A program made the position numbers and the translations under genes. Below are positions 11,612-21,974 of a stretch of 64,000 nt of DNA, in pieces; position 1 is the first letter of the stretch; each line of letters opens with the position of its first letter. Source of the stretch: Morella rubra. Taxonomy: Eukaryota > Streptophyta > Magnoliopsida > Fagales > Myricaceae. The stretch lies in the NCBI GenBank assembly GCA_003952965.2, contig CM025853.1, forward strand, positions 4,798,015 through 4,862,014. Reading direction: 5' to 3'. The notes under the pieces are model-generated. The model did no database searches and was not told where the DNA came from. It saw only the letters and a list, made by a program, of their open reading frames with translations.

Positions 11612-13351
11612 ATGAAGCGTGGACGAGAATTTCCTTCAGTTACTTCTGGACAGTTGCATAGCGCAGTTACTCCTTAGTATGAGTCCGATCCCGAGTCCTA
11701 CCCGAGCGCTCCTTCTCCGAGAGTGAATGAAGGCATGAGTCAAGGCACGCCAGCTTGTCCTAGTAGTTGTGCATGTAAGAAATTATTCTAAGTTATATTT
11801 CAATTTTTTAAGTTAACCGACCGACTAACTTTGTTAATTTTATTTTATGTAGCGACATCAGCTTCTAAGCGTGGGCGAGGTAGGACACGTGGGTCAGTTT
11901 GGAGAAGAGTCTTGGGTCCGGTCCGGGTCCGAAACTATCGGTGCATATCCCGGAGGGAGTGTGGAGGAGTGTCTTCCACTGCTGCCACCTATCGACGAAG
12001 ATTGGAATGTTGGTCCGAGGGCTGATTCCGATCTCCGTTAACAAGTGGGTCGATGTTCCTGCAGAAGTGAAGGAGTACATTATGGATCGGGTGTTGGTAT
12101 GATTAAACTCGTAAACATAGAATTTTTGGTTAAGCATTTCGTTTATCATTGTAATATTGTATGTTTTGGTACTTATGCAGGACCACTTCGACCTTGACTA
12201 CACCCGTCATGAGGACGTGAGGACGGTGGTCGAGACTATGATGACGGCACGTCGAACGCACCGCAACCGAATGCATGCGTATTTTAAGAAGTTCCCGAGT
12301 AAAGAGGCGGCGTTGCTGAAGCCGCACCCTGATACCACAGAAGAACAGTGGAAGGAGTTATGCGATCTGTTCACCAGCGAAGCATTTATGGTACGTGATT
12401 ACAAAAACTCGTTGCTTAAATATTACATTCTTTTAATATTTAATTACTTAAAATATCGCAGAAACGAAGCGAGCAAAATAAGAAGAATAGATCAAAGTTG
12501 ACTGTGAACCACGCTGCTGGTTCGCGCTCGTTCCAGCGCACACGAGCTTGCATGGTAAGTTAACAACTAAATCTTAGACTTTATTGATATTGTTTGTCAA
12601 TAACTTTATGCTATTGTCATGTAGAAAAATCAAGAAAGCGGCAATATCAATCCTGCAGAGCTGTATAAAAAGAATTATACAAACAAAGATGGGATTTGGA
12701 CCTCGGAAGGAGCGAGAGAAATTTATGTAAGTCGCTTTCATTTTAATCTACTTTATGTAATTTATGTATAGTTTATCTACATTAATGTTTCTGGTAATTA
12801 TTGTCATTTTTTCAGGAACGGATGGATGCCTTCCAGCGTCAGTGTGATTTAGAAGGGAAGACTTACACCGAAATTGAAGTATATTCCGAGATATTGGGCA
12901 AGAAGTCGGATATGTTCGGGGATTAGGACGGCGGTTAAGCCTCCGCCTTCATCAACTTTACTACACAGTCTTCTGATCTACAGCACCAGCTAGCAAAGGC
13001 AAGGGATGAGATAGAGGCGATGAGAGCTGCTAGAGAAAAAGACTTGCAAGAATTTGCGAAGAAGCAAGCTGAGATGGAGGCCACGCTGAGGGACCACCGT
13101 GAGGAGCAGCGGGTGGAGCAGGAGCGCATCCGGTTGGAGCAGGAGGAGCGCATGAAAAGGGAGCAAGAGCGCATGCGAGTGAGCACGAGGAGCGCATGCA
13201 ACAGGAACAAGAGCGCATGCGAAAGGAGCAAGAGCGCTTACGGGCAGAAATATCGAAGGAACTGGAGAAGAAAATGTCCTCTGTAATGGAGAAGAAAATG
13301 AGCGACATGTCAAAGCGACTATTCAGCCAGTTTGGGGGTTCAAAAAGGTAG
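11612..13351 (+). CDS. CACTA-1 TNPA-like gene (Transposase_24, Ptta/En/Spm), spliced
   Basis: This second CACTA gene has clearly visible exons. Exon 1 starts MKRGREFPSV at 11612 and has a TAG at about 11675. Exon 2 follows an acceptor near 11852 and includes HIPEGVWRSV and NKWVDVPAEVKEYIMDRVL (about 11930-12098). Exon 3 is about 12181-12391 (DHFDLDYTRH, FKKFPSKEAAL). Exon 4 is about 12463-12552 (KLTVNHAAGSRSF). Exon 5 is about 12625-12726 (NPAELYKKNYTNKDG). The last exon, from about 12817, ends in a long charged coiled coil rich in EQERI and EERMKREQ repeats (about 12980-13330), stopping at TAG 13349-13351. In En/Spm, TNPA binds subterminal repeats and aids excision. The early stop and a frame change in exon 2 suggest decay. 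Confidence 0.8.
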
Positions 13352-13539
13352 ATGCATGTATATTGTAATAACTTTTTAATTATGTATTATTACGATATTA
13401 TTTTCGATTTAATTATGGATCACTATATGTTATTATTGATGTTTATTAATGTGAGTATTGTATTATTATTATAAAATGTACGTGTTATATAATATTTTCT
13501 ATTATTATTGTTTTTAAAAAAAAAAACCATTCTCTCACC

Positions 13540-13895
13540 ACTGATCGATCGGCATATTCAGCGATCGATCGTTGTTGTTCAACCGATCAATCGTCCAATA
13601 CTACCGATGATCGGTTCATAAATCAATGTTACATCACTGAATTAAACGACCGATCGTCCATGGCATAACGATCGATCGTGATACTTAAGTGATCGATCGC
13701 TTATATAAAGCGTCCGATCGTCGTTGCTGAAGCGATCGATCGTCTATTTCTTACCGTGCGATCGTTTAAATGTGTCGATCAATCACCAATACATAACCGA
13801 TCGATCGTCAATACGTATCGATCGATCGCTTTCCAATCGATCCATCACTTCGTTTTCACCGACCGATCGTGAAAATTACCGATCGATCAGTATAT
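13540..13895. repeat. subterminal GATCGATC array, right cluster
   Basis: About fourteen copies of the same CGATCGATCG core as at the left end, several with one or two base changes (for example CGATCAATCG or CGACCGATCG). The cluster lies between the TNPA-like stop and the right inverted repeat. These are the expected positions of TNPA-type binding sites; binding itself is inferred. Confidence 0.85.
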
Positions 13896-13896
13896 T

Positions 13897-14089
13897 TAGT
13901 GACGAAAAATTTTCGTCACTAAAAACTTTTCGTGACGAAATTCGGTTTCGTCACGAAATACATTTCGTGACGCTCATTCGCTGACGGAGCTCGTGACGAA
14001 AATATTTCGTCACTAATACTTTTAGTGACGAAATATTGACTTTTAGTGACAAAAATTTTTTGTCACTAAAAGTCAATTTTTTTGTAGTG
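13897..14089 (-). repeat. CACTA-1 right terminal inverted repeat and fold-back block
   Basis: This mirrors the left end: alternating TAGTGACGAAA and its reverse complement, closing with AAAGTCAATTTTTTTGTAGTG-type sequence. The 3-bp target repeat AAA follows immediately. Confidence 0.9.
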
Positions 14090-14150
14090 AAAGAAAAAAA
14101 CGAAACAGGATCAGGAATATGGTGTTAGCCTTTGGCTCTTGATCATACCA

Positions 14151-14452
14151 TAAAGACAATAAGGCAACAATGAATAATCACCCTTTTTGTGATATGGGTA
14201 TTCATTGATATTGAATATAAATAATAGAGAGAGGAGCCTCTTTGTACACACCAAAAGGAAAGAATGAAACAAAATAAGAAGATACAGGATATATTTGGAA
14301 TTCCATATGTGAGGAGATATTGTAGATTTCCATAGACGGGATTCTGTCCTTGTAGAGAAGCCAACGGTCATGAGAGTTTCCGTTGATTTAGTTTGCTTGT
14401 AATAAAATCTTGAATGCTATGAGCTGTGATCTTTTCACTAGAGGTTCTAACA
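14151..14452 (-). repeat. 5' LTR of copia A
   Basis: On the minus strand this begins TGTTAGAACCTC, a common copia LTR start, and ends next to a primer-binding-site-like stretch at 14134-14150. Length is about 300 bp. The outer boundary at 14452 is clear; the inner boundary is estimated because the expected CA end is not obvious. The partner LTR is outside the window. Confidence 0.65.
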
Positions 14453-14559
14453 GTGTTGTCAGAGATATTTTGGTTATTAGTGGTGTGCAGGAAATTTGTC
14501 AAGTGAAAGAAGATATTAAATCGTCAAGTTGCACGTGATAGTTATCATAAATTAACTGA

Positions 14560-14830
14560 TTGATTAGTTGGCACTGTCTATCGAAACGAAAGTTCATAAG
14601 ATAAATGATTTATGACAACCACTAAGAACAAGGGGAAGAATAAGGTTGGAGAAAACCATGTAGAACAGAAGGGTAGTGGAGGAGTAGAAGGTTTACGCGA
14701 TGATGAACGAAGTGATTTCACGAACTGTCACTGCCAGTGAGTCGAGGACTCATGAGAGAAGACCAGGGCAAGTGCCTCGGCACAGCAACACGAGGACGGG
14801 CCAATCCCATTAGCAGAAAGTGATATTACA
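14560..14830 (+). mobile_element. possible Ty3/gypsy scrap (leader and gag start)
   Basis: The string TTGGCACTGTCTATCG (about 14568) resembles the TTGGCGCCGTCTGTGG junction found after the LTR of many plant Ty3/gypsy elements. An ATG at 14612 follows with a lysine-rich start (MTTTKNKGKNK). No LTR or further domain is recognisable, so this is at most a small old fragment. Confidence 0.35.
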
Positions 14831-14939
14831 AAAAAAAATTCATTTCGTGAATATGTTTACAAGGTACATGCTAGGAATTATTTCTAATAAAAGCAACTTG
14901 CTTTGAACCCCAAACCACTGGTCCCATTTCATGGCCGAA

Positions 14940-15190
14940 AAAAAAAAAAAAAAAAAAAGACTCTGAGCAAGAAAGCATCCCTCGTAGATTCTTGTTAATA
15001 GAATCTCTTTTTTTCTAAGCCTCCAGCTGACATCTCGGATGAACAATAAGCCCACATATCCCTTGGGCTCCTTATCCAACTCCAGGGCCCAATACGAAAA
15101 GCAAATACGAGGAAACACAAAAAATTTCCGCTGCCGGGATTGGAACCCGGATTCCATATCTGATAGAATTGCAATTGTGCTATGGATTCG
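14940..15190 (-). repeat. tRNA-like 3' half, possible SINE relic
   Basis: The minus strand holds CCGGGTTCCAATCCCGG (15135-15151), a perfect T-stem with a loop close to the RNA polymerase III B box. CAGCGGAA follows, like the end of a tRNA-Glu/Asp acceptor arm. An A-box-like TAGCACAATTGC lies upstream (about 15172-15183). No 5' acceptor strand or anticodon arm folds, so it is not a working tRNA. The stretch down to a T-run (the A-run at about 14939-14958 on the plus strand) could be a SINE body with its tail. Confidence 0.35.
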
Positions 15191-15192
15191 AT

Positions 15193-15573
15193 GGGTTCGG
15201 TTATTGTGCAAAGCACAATGGTGTGAAGTGATGTGAAGCAGCGGCTGAGATGTTGAGTTGACGATACGACGGTCCAAATGAAGACACGTGATTTAATGAA
15301 TTCCTACCCGTTTGAGAACCAGTTCGACCCGTGAAAATCTCGACCAGCCTTTGAAACAATCCATAGCAATTGTGCTATGGATTCGATGAAGAGGCAAGCG
15401 GAGAGAACGGGTTGGAAGGGTTGGTTTCACAGGTGACAGGTCGGGCTGGTCGGTGAGATAGATCTCTCATTAAATGACGTGTCTTCATTTGGACCATCGG
15501 ATCGTCAAGTCAACATCTCAGCCGCTACTTCACATCACTTCACACCATTGTGATTTGCACAGTAACCGAACCC
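15193..15573. mobile_element. fold-back MITE-like element with about 107-bp arms
   Basis: The left arm 15193-15300 (starting GGGTTCGGTTATTGTGC) is the imperfect reverse complement of 15467-15573 (ending GCACAGTAACCGAACCC). The loop 15301-15466 is unique, except that AGCAATTGTGCTATGGATTC occurs both in it (about 15366) and just outside the left arm (about 15171). No coding content. No clean target repeat was found, so the superfamily is open. Confidence 0.75.
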
Positions 15574-15588
15574 GGATTCAGGTACTTT

Positions 15589-16156
15589 CCTTGGCACTAC
15601 TGTCATGGGCAATTATGAGCGACAACTAAGATTTAATCTTCACGATCTACTAGTTTTTTGGGCTGCCACGTCATTTAAAAACAATTGACCTGCTTTTAAG
15701 CAAATATCGATCCAATTCTTCTTGACCAGATTCTGGGCGGCGCGTGGCTGGGCGGTGACGGGCGACGAAGGGCTGGAGCTGCTTCAGATTCTGAGGTCCC
15801 CATATGATTTCAGGGGGCAAATTGCGGGTCAAGAAGAACCGGGATATTTGATTCAAAGCGGGTCAATTGTTTTTAAATGACGTGGCAGCCCAAAAAATCG
15901 CTGGATCGCGAAGATTTAGTGTTTGATTGTTAAAATTTTAGGGAAGTTTAAAATTTTAGGGTATTAAATTTGGTGAAAAAATGAAGAGAGAGATGATTTT
16001 TAATATTTATTATAGTAAAAATAATTATTGATGGGGAGACAGATATTATATTGTAATTTTTTATTATGTTAAAATTTTAATAAGTGTAAAATTTTACACT
16101 TCAAACGAACTCTTAATTTGCCCATAACAGTAATGCCAAGGACGATAACCGAACCC
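15589..16156. mobile_element. nested fold-back elements
   Basis: An inner element, about 15622-15925, has arms of roughly 70-110 bp centred on TTTTTTGGGCTGCCACGTCA and its reverse complement near 15880. It sits in an outer inverted pair, CCTTGGCACTACTGTCATGG (15589) against its near-complement at 16118-16141. Beyond this, ATAACCGAACCCAT (about 16143) is the exact reverse complement of the sequence at 15191, suggesting yet another enclosing pair. No genes. Probably successive non-autonomous DNA-transposon insertions. Confidence 0.65.
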
Positions 16157-16159
16157 ATT

Positions 16160-16690
16160 GGAGCATGCTACAGAGGAATTGATATAATACTTTATTGTTT
16201 TAATTTTAATTTTATAAGATTTGTATTATTATACCCCAGAAATTTATATACACGTTTCAGTATCTAAGCGAAAATTGCAGAACCAGATTAATGGTGGGAA
16301 ATAAGTGAATTTATTCAGTTTAGGCATGTTTCATAAACAAAATTAATTAAAGTTCTGCATTGAAAGAAAAGCTAGAGGCCTTGATCGAAGAAAGTAAAAG
16401 CTTGAAATAACGGATCATTTTCTTTTATTTTTCATTCAAAATGTAGCTATTAATTAATTTTTCGCTTTCAAATATCTGGGACTAAGGTTATATTATTTTA
16501 GTCCTTCAATTCATGAAACGCAAGGAAAATGGTTATTTTTCCTAATTCTTAATCTCTTTCGTTCCTTTACGCCCCTTTAACAGTAAAACATGTTAGAATA
16601 TTTAATTAAATATGGCCCACATGATACGTAGGATATAAGGGTTTTAATTTAGGTGCTAGGCAAAATTATAAATGTAATTAATGTTTGATG
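16160..16690. other. AT-rich intergenic DNA
   Basis: No reading frame, RNA or repeat structure is recognised in this stretch. It leads into the promoter-like region at 16690. Confidence 0.5.
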
Positions 16691-16916
16691 GAAGAATTAA
16701 ACTAGGGTTTTTATTACCTATCAAGGGTCCCTAGCCTAGCCTAGCCTATATATTTGGCTTGTTCACTCAATCTACAATACGGCAAAACCCTAAGGTTAGG
16801 CTATAGGTTAGAAGATTCTCTTGCTATTACTCTGATAGTTTTTCTCTCTGAGTTACAGGGGAAATTGAGATTCAATTTCAGATCTACATCAACGCTTGAG
16901 CATCAATGGCAGGAGG
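16690..16916 (+). promoter_or_regulatory. telo-box promoter with a short first exon, gene body absent
   Basis: The stretch has ACTAGGGTTT at 16701, a TATA-like CTATATATTTGG at about 16746, and AAAACCCTAAGG at 16784. AAACCCTA telo-boxes with a TATA motif and a pyrimidine-rich leader are typical of plant ribosomal-protein and translation-factor genes. The leader ends in ATGGCAGGAG (16906-16915), directly followed by GT, which would be a ten-base coding first exon with a splice donor. No second exon is seen downstream. I read it as a detached 5' end of a housekeeping gene; the gene cannot be named. Confidence 0.4.
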
Positions 16917-17029
16917 TTAGATTCATAAAATTTTTCCGCTGTGCAATTTTTTTATATTCACATGTTCGTGATTATGTACGGATTCAAGCATATCTAATTA
17001 AATAATATTTCATGGTCAACAAAACAATC

Positions 17030-17521
17030 ACCAGACAACCTTGAATTACGAAATTGCAATTTTCAAATCCTGCATGCGTTGGCATCTTAATTTCCCAGGT
17101 CTTGTCAATTTTCTGCTTGTCAACTGGATGGTATATTCATGAGGGAAATTAAGCCAATCTCGAAATTTACGCTACGGGACTGCCGGGTGAGCATGTTATT
17201 AGCGATCAAAATGGCTACGTGCATTTTATAGTTAACATGTTAAAAACTAAATATTTTGGCTAAATGCATTTACTTTACCTTACTCCTCTAGTTGAACCTG
17301 CCCTTAACAAACCGAAATCGACAAGACATCCACCAAAATATTTTATTGCATGACTTGGCTAGAAAGATAAACACGGAGCTTATTGAAAACAGATCAAAGG
17401 AAGAAAGATGAGGAAGAACATTAAACAACAATACGAATAGGTGTTGCTTAATGCTTAATGCTCCTCTTTCTCGATCGTATATTAGCTTACCTACAATTTA
17501 GCAAGAAGGGTAGGAATATCA

Positions 17522-17552
<31 letters not shown>

Positions 17553-17848
17553 GTATGATGCATCTATCCAAGGAGGGTACTTGAGAACAAATATTCAGTT
17601 CTTTGGCTGAACTGAAAGCGCTGGGTGCCCGCACTGCATAATAATATTGTGTAGGTGTCCGTTTTTCCTTTGTCTCTTTCTTTCCTGTTCTTGGGCATTA
17701 TAAACTTGACTTGACTAATTCACTTTGGGAGGAGCTTGTTTCCTGCAAATTATAGGGAGAGGGAGCTCAGCTCTCTTGTCGCTCAGCAAAACTGCATTTT
17801 GTTCCACCGGTGCAAAAGTCTGTGCAAATTAACATTTCCGGCCAAGTA
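17030..17848 (+). repeat. dispersed flank repeat, copy 1
   Basis: This matches, in patches and in the same order, 28893-29031, 44370-44870 and the unit 48850-49196 plus 58262-58560. Shared pieces include ATTACGAAATTGC, the GCCCGCACTGCATAAT stretch (about 17620), GGAGCTTGTTTCCT and CAGCAAAACTGCATTT. No protein is recognised; it looks like non-coding flank copied during local duplications. An (AT)n run lies at about 17519-17547. The copy ends where a Ty3/gypsy fragment begins. Confidence 0.6.
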
Positions 17849-19830
17849 TGACACAAGTGTGGTCAGCACCGAAGGTCGTGATTGAAATCAATGTTTGGAA
17901 TTATTTACGAAGGTTTGTGTTCGAGTTATGGCTTGTTGGAAAAGCTCTAGTCTAGTTTCAACGCATCAAACGGCGTACAATTTGGAGTTTTCTAGACAAA
18001 GTTATGGTTAAATTACTCCAAGGAGGTCAGGCTGGCAGCTAATTCCGAGGTCTAGCAAATTTTGGAACGAGTTTGCTATTTTTAGCTTGTTCTTTTGGAT
18101 TTTCAACATGTCTTTTCATTTCCCTAAGAGTCTTTTATGTCTCTCAATTAATATTTTGGAAGATGTATTTTCATTTACTCATGCTTGGAGGGTTGTTCCA
18201 AGCTTTACTATTTAAACCCTTCTAGTAGTGGAAAAAAATATTTGAGTGTTTATACAACTTGAGCCTTAGGCTACTTTGAAGAAGGATTTCTTCTACAAAC
18301 TCTTATCCTTCGGTGGATTCCGATAGGTGGAGTTTCTTGCTCTGTATCCCGTGTTGGATTACATTGGGTGGTGATTTTGTATCCCTTTGTGTTCTACTTG
18401 GGTGGTGAGCTTATCTATCCGAGTGTGTGAGTTAGAGTGTGTTCTGAGTGTTTTCCTAATTCCCACAAACATCCCAAGATACCCATACATTATCCCGAGG
18501 TCCTCATTATCTATCTATCCTGAGGTATCCATTTTACTCTCATTTCTCCATCCCAAATGTTCAGGAGGTGTCCCGTGCCTTTCCCCGGTTAACCCTGGTA
18601 TCAAGTGGTATCAAGCTTTTGGTTGTCATGGTGGGACGTCGTCATCGTGGGCCAAATGTTGACTCTCCTCCAGCTCGTGAAAGAGATCTCCATGAAGTTG
18701 AAGTTGCAGATCTACGAGACAATTATAACAACTTCAACAACGTCTTGAGCATTATGAGCCTTTTGATTCTCATCATGATTCGGATGGTGAATCTTTCATC
18801 ATGAGAATGAGAATCCTTTCTATCGTGAACGAAGTGAAGCATCATCAAGGAACATGTTCATCATCATCATCGCCATAATCAAAGAAACATGAAGTTCAAC
18901 GAGATCAACTTGATGTGAGATTGATATCCCGAGTTTGAAGGAAGGATGCAGCCGGATGAGTTTCTTGATTGGTTACATTTGGTGGAGCGGATCTTTGATT
19001 ATAAACAGGTACGGAAGAAGAAAGGTGAAGCTTGTTGCATTAAGTTGAAGAAATATGCTTCTCTATGGTGGGAGAATCTAAAGAAGCAGTGTGCTTGAGA
19101 AGGAAGAAGTTGTATTGCTACATGGAAAAGATGAGAAAAGTTCTTAAGAAAAAATTTTTGCCGGATAATTACTGACAAGATATTTTTCTTAAGTTCCACA
19201 ATTTCAAGCAAAAAGATCTTTCAGTGGAAGAATATACTGCAAGTTCGATCATCTCATGATGAAGTGTGATGGTGGAGCCGGAAGAGCAAACTATCGCTCG
19301 CTATCTTGGTGGGCTAAGATTGGAGATTGACAATATTGTCCAATTACAACCGTATTGGACTTACAATGATGTTGTGAAGCTAGCAATGAAGGTGGAAAAG
19401 CAACAAAAGGAGGCTCATGGAAGTAGACCGTGATTTGGAGCAAAGGAGACTGGTTCCAACCGAGGGAGCTCTTTAGTCCCTAAAGTTTCAGCACCAAAGT
19501 TTGCAGCAAACAAAGCAACTCCTCAACTCCCGAAGACTGAAGGAGGAAGTTCAATTCACCAAAATGCTAATTCTCGCAAGTGCTTCAAATACCAAGGATT
19601 TGGTCATATTGCCTCTGATTGTCCAAACCGCAAAGTGGTGACTCTTATTGAAGAAGAATGGATGGACGAAGGCGATGAAGAAGAACCAATGGAGGAAGAT
19701 GCAGAAAACAAGGAAGATGAAGATGTCACTTATGCCGACATTAGAGAATCACTTGTCGTTCGAAGAAGTTTGAGTTCAAGTCATGAAGAATGTGATGATG
19801 GCCTATGGCGAGTTGAAGTATACACCCTGG
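17849..19830 (+). mobile_element. Ty3/gypsy fragment: LTR, primer site, gag; no pol
   Basis: A plausible LTR (about 17849-18592) is followed by a Met-tRNA-like primer site (TGGTATCAAGTGG, about 18594). A gag region follows (about 18625-19790): an N-terminal MVGRRHRGPN, a retrotransposon-gag core around 18950-19400, and one CCHC-type zinc knuckle near 19590 (motif YQGFGHIASDCPN), then an acidic tail. Protease, reverse transcriptase, integrase and the second LTR are missing. The copy is old and broken in many places. Confidence 0.75.
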
Positions 19831-19914
19831 GCCATCAGGCTATTGAAGACGTTGCTTTATCCACACAAATATCCTATTGAAGAAGTCAGGCTGGCCAAGA
19901 CGGGTACACGGGTT

Positions 19915-20342
19915 TATGGATTGCAACCTCTCCCTATCAATAACAGGGGTCTATACGAGTTTACGGATCCTTTAATCGGGTCGATCTATGACCTAAATTA
20001 CTCCAAGCTCACCAAACTTATTTCACGTCTGAGCAAGATAAGAAGAGCAATTAAATAAGAAGAAAAAGATCCATTCCTACACTTGTGGATGGGTCAGGCC
20101 CAATAAAATTCATAGCATCTTTTGAGCTTGTAAGAAAAAACTTTTGAGACAGGAAAACAAATATTTTAGAAAGCTGAAAATTAGTGTTAAAAAACTTATT
20201 TCAGATAATTTAATGTTGGGTTGGAGAACATGCTTCAAAATAAGAAACATGCTTCAAACTACATAACCTTTTTTTTCAATAAGGCACAATGCATTCATTT
20301 CGAGTTAATCTCTTGGTTAAAGCCTTAAAGGCTTTGTAATGA
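19915..20342 (+). repeat. duplicated flank upstream of a lost ZRK copy, left part
   Basis: The stretch from GGTTTATGGATTGCAACCTC to about 20090 matches 30170-30310. The following part (CATTCATTTCGAGTTAATCTC) matches 35840-35880. It continues, after the LINE insertion, at 25716. Together these show that a ZRK upstream region once stood here. Confidence 0.65.
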
Positions 20343-20798
20343 TCCAAATTATTACAATTGACTGGTCCAAATTATGGCACCTTAATATGCATGATAGATT
20401 AAAAGTCTTTCTCTAGAAAATTGCCTTGGATATACTACCTACTGTCGCAATCTTGCCCATCGCCTTCATGATAATTTCGATGGTCCCATTCGTGCCCGCT
20501 CTGTGACGGACCTGAGGAGACTCTTCTCCACCTTCTATTCTCCTATTCTTACTCCCGACTAATATGGCGTTCCTCACCATGGCCTCTTTCTTTGGAGTTC
20601 CTTGGGGATGACGATCTGCTTAATTGGGTAAACAGTGTCCTTGATCCTATTCGCTATCTTGGTATTTCTGCTAGTGATACCCATGAGTTTCATTTATTTG
20701 CTATGGTCATGTTCGACTCCATTTGGCACGTCTGCAATCAGTCACTTCCTGAGGAATTCTGGTTGGACCCACTTACACTCTCTAGACAGATATTGTCC

Positions 20799-21113
20799 TA
20801 ATAAAATGAAGAATCTTCTATATTTCATTTGTATATAAAACACTATTACAGGAGGTGTATAATATATACACTTAAAGAATATTCCAAAAACTATACAAGT
20901 GATACACCGAGCACCTGGCGTGCGTAACCTGAGGGTGAAGGGACCACTGACATTTGGTTACAAAAGCAGCCTGAGAATTACAACAGAAACAAACAATATT
21001 TGAAAAGTTACGTGACTCTAGACTGTTCTAGAGGGACTGCTGAGGTGGAGAATGACTTGGAAGAAGAAGATTGATGTGGCTGCTTTGTGGGCACATCTCG
21101 GGTTAGTTCAATA
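20799..21113 (-). repeat. 3' LTR of copia B
   Basis: This pairs with 24721-25040. The minus-strand start is TATTGAACTAACCCGAG, a slightly changed copia LTR start. The target repeat TGTCC lies directly outside at 20794-20798. Confidence 0.9.
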
Positions 21114-21974
21114 CGCCCCCTCGAGTCAAGCAGTGTTCAACAACAGCTAGACTCGGACGAAGAGCAACAAAACATGCTAGAAAGAGCAGTTTAGTGAGCA
21201 CATCAGCAATCTAATCTTGACTAGAGATGAAGGAGACTTGAAGGGTCTTAGCAGCCACTCGATCATAGACAAAGTGGAAATCGATGTCTATATGTTTGGT
21301 GCGAGAATGCAAAACGGGATTTGCAAACAAATATGTGGCACCAAGATTATCACACCACAATGTTGGAGGAGAGCAAAGATAGACTCCAAGTTCATTGAGG
21401 AGAGTCTACACCCATAAGAGATCGGCAGTGTCATTGGCTAATGATTTGTACTTGACAGCACACCAAGATCTTTAACTAGGAATGCCGAACTCAGAAAATC
21501 AACGAGAGCAGTGATACTGGAGGCAGTGTTTCGAAGTGAGGACAATATCGTCGACATAGACCAAGGCATAAATCACAACGGAATTTTGCCAAATAGACAA
21601 ATAGAGAAGGATCTGATTGTGTAGTAGAAAAACCAAACTCGAGGAGGCAAGCACTCAACTTGGCAAACCAAGCCCAGGGAGCTTGCTTTAGGCCATAAAT
21701 GGCCTTCTGAAGTTTGCAAACATGGTTGGGGAAGTCCGGATGAATAAAACCAGGAGGCTGAGCCATAAAGACAGAGTCGGCCAATTCGCTATGAAGGAAG
21801 GCATTCTGAATGTCTATCTGTCGCAAGGGCCAATGCTGAGTGGCAACAAGAGAAAGAACAGTGCGAATTGTGGTAGGCTTGACAACTGGGCTGAAAGTAT
21901 CAGAGTAGTCGATCCCCTCACGCTGATAGAAGCCTTTGGCCACAAGTCTGGCCTTTCGTCGCTCAAGAGACCCA

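Larger units (their letters stand above)
1672..14089 (+). mobile_element. CACTA (En/Spm) DNA transposon, CACTA-1
   Basis: The element starts CACTACTAGAAAATTGACTT and ends with the inverted counterpart finishing TTTTTTTGTAGTG. It is flanked by the 3-bp direct repeat AAA (1669-1671 and 14090-14092), the size made by CACTA transposases. At 12,418 bp it has the size and content of an autonomous element: a TNPD/TNP2-type transposase, a TNPA-like gene, one extra upstream gene, and subterminal arrays of a GATCGATC palindrome. The genes carry frame breaks and the transposase has a duplicated front part, so this copy is probably not self-sufficient. It sits in copia A and is therefore younger than it. 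Confidence 0.95.
1..14452 (-). mobile_element. Ty1/copia LTR element A, partial, split by CACTA-1
   Basis: This is the 5' part of a minus-strand Ty1/copia retrotransposon. Reading leftwards it has an LTR (about 14151-14452), a primer-binding-site-like stretch resembling the initiator-Met tRNA site (about 14134-14150), a leader, a gag region (about 0.95-1.63 kb) and the protease/pre-integrase to integrase region (below about 0.85 kb). The rest of pol and the second LTR lie outside the window. The CACTA element at 1672-14089 is inserted between the primer-binding site and gag. The element is broken, with several interruptions in its coding part. Age cannot be judged from LTRs because only one is visible. 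Confidence 0.85.

Noticed and set aside
12935-13313. Several Ser/Cys-rich minus-strand frames
   Set aside because: Antisense shadows of the glutamate/arginine coiled coil of the TNPA-like protein.
15129-15202. A tRNA gene on the minus strand
   Set aside because: Only the T arm and 3' acceptor strand are present; no matching 5' acceptor strand or anticodon arm.
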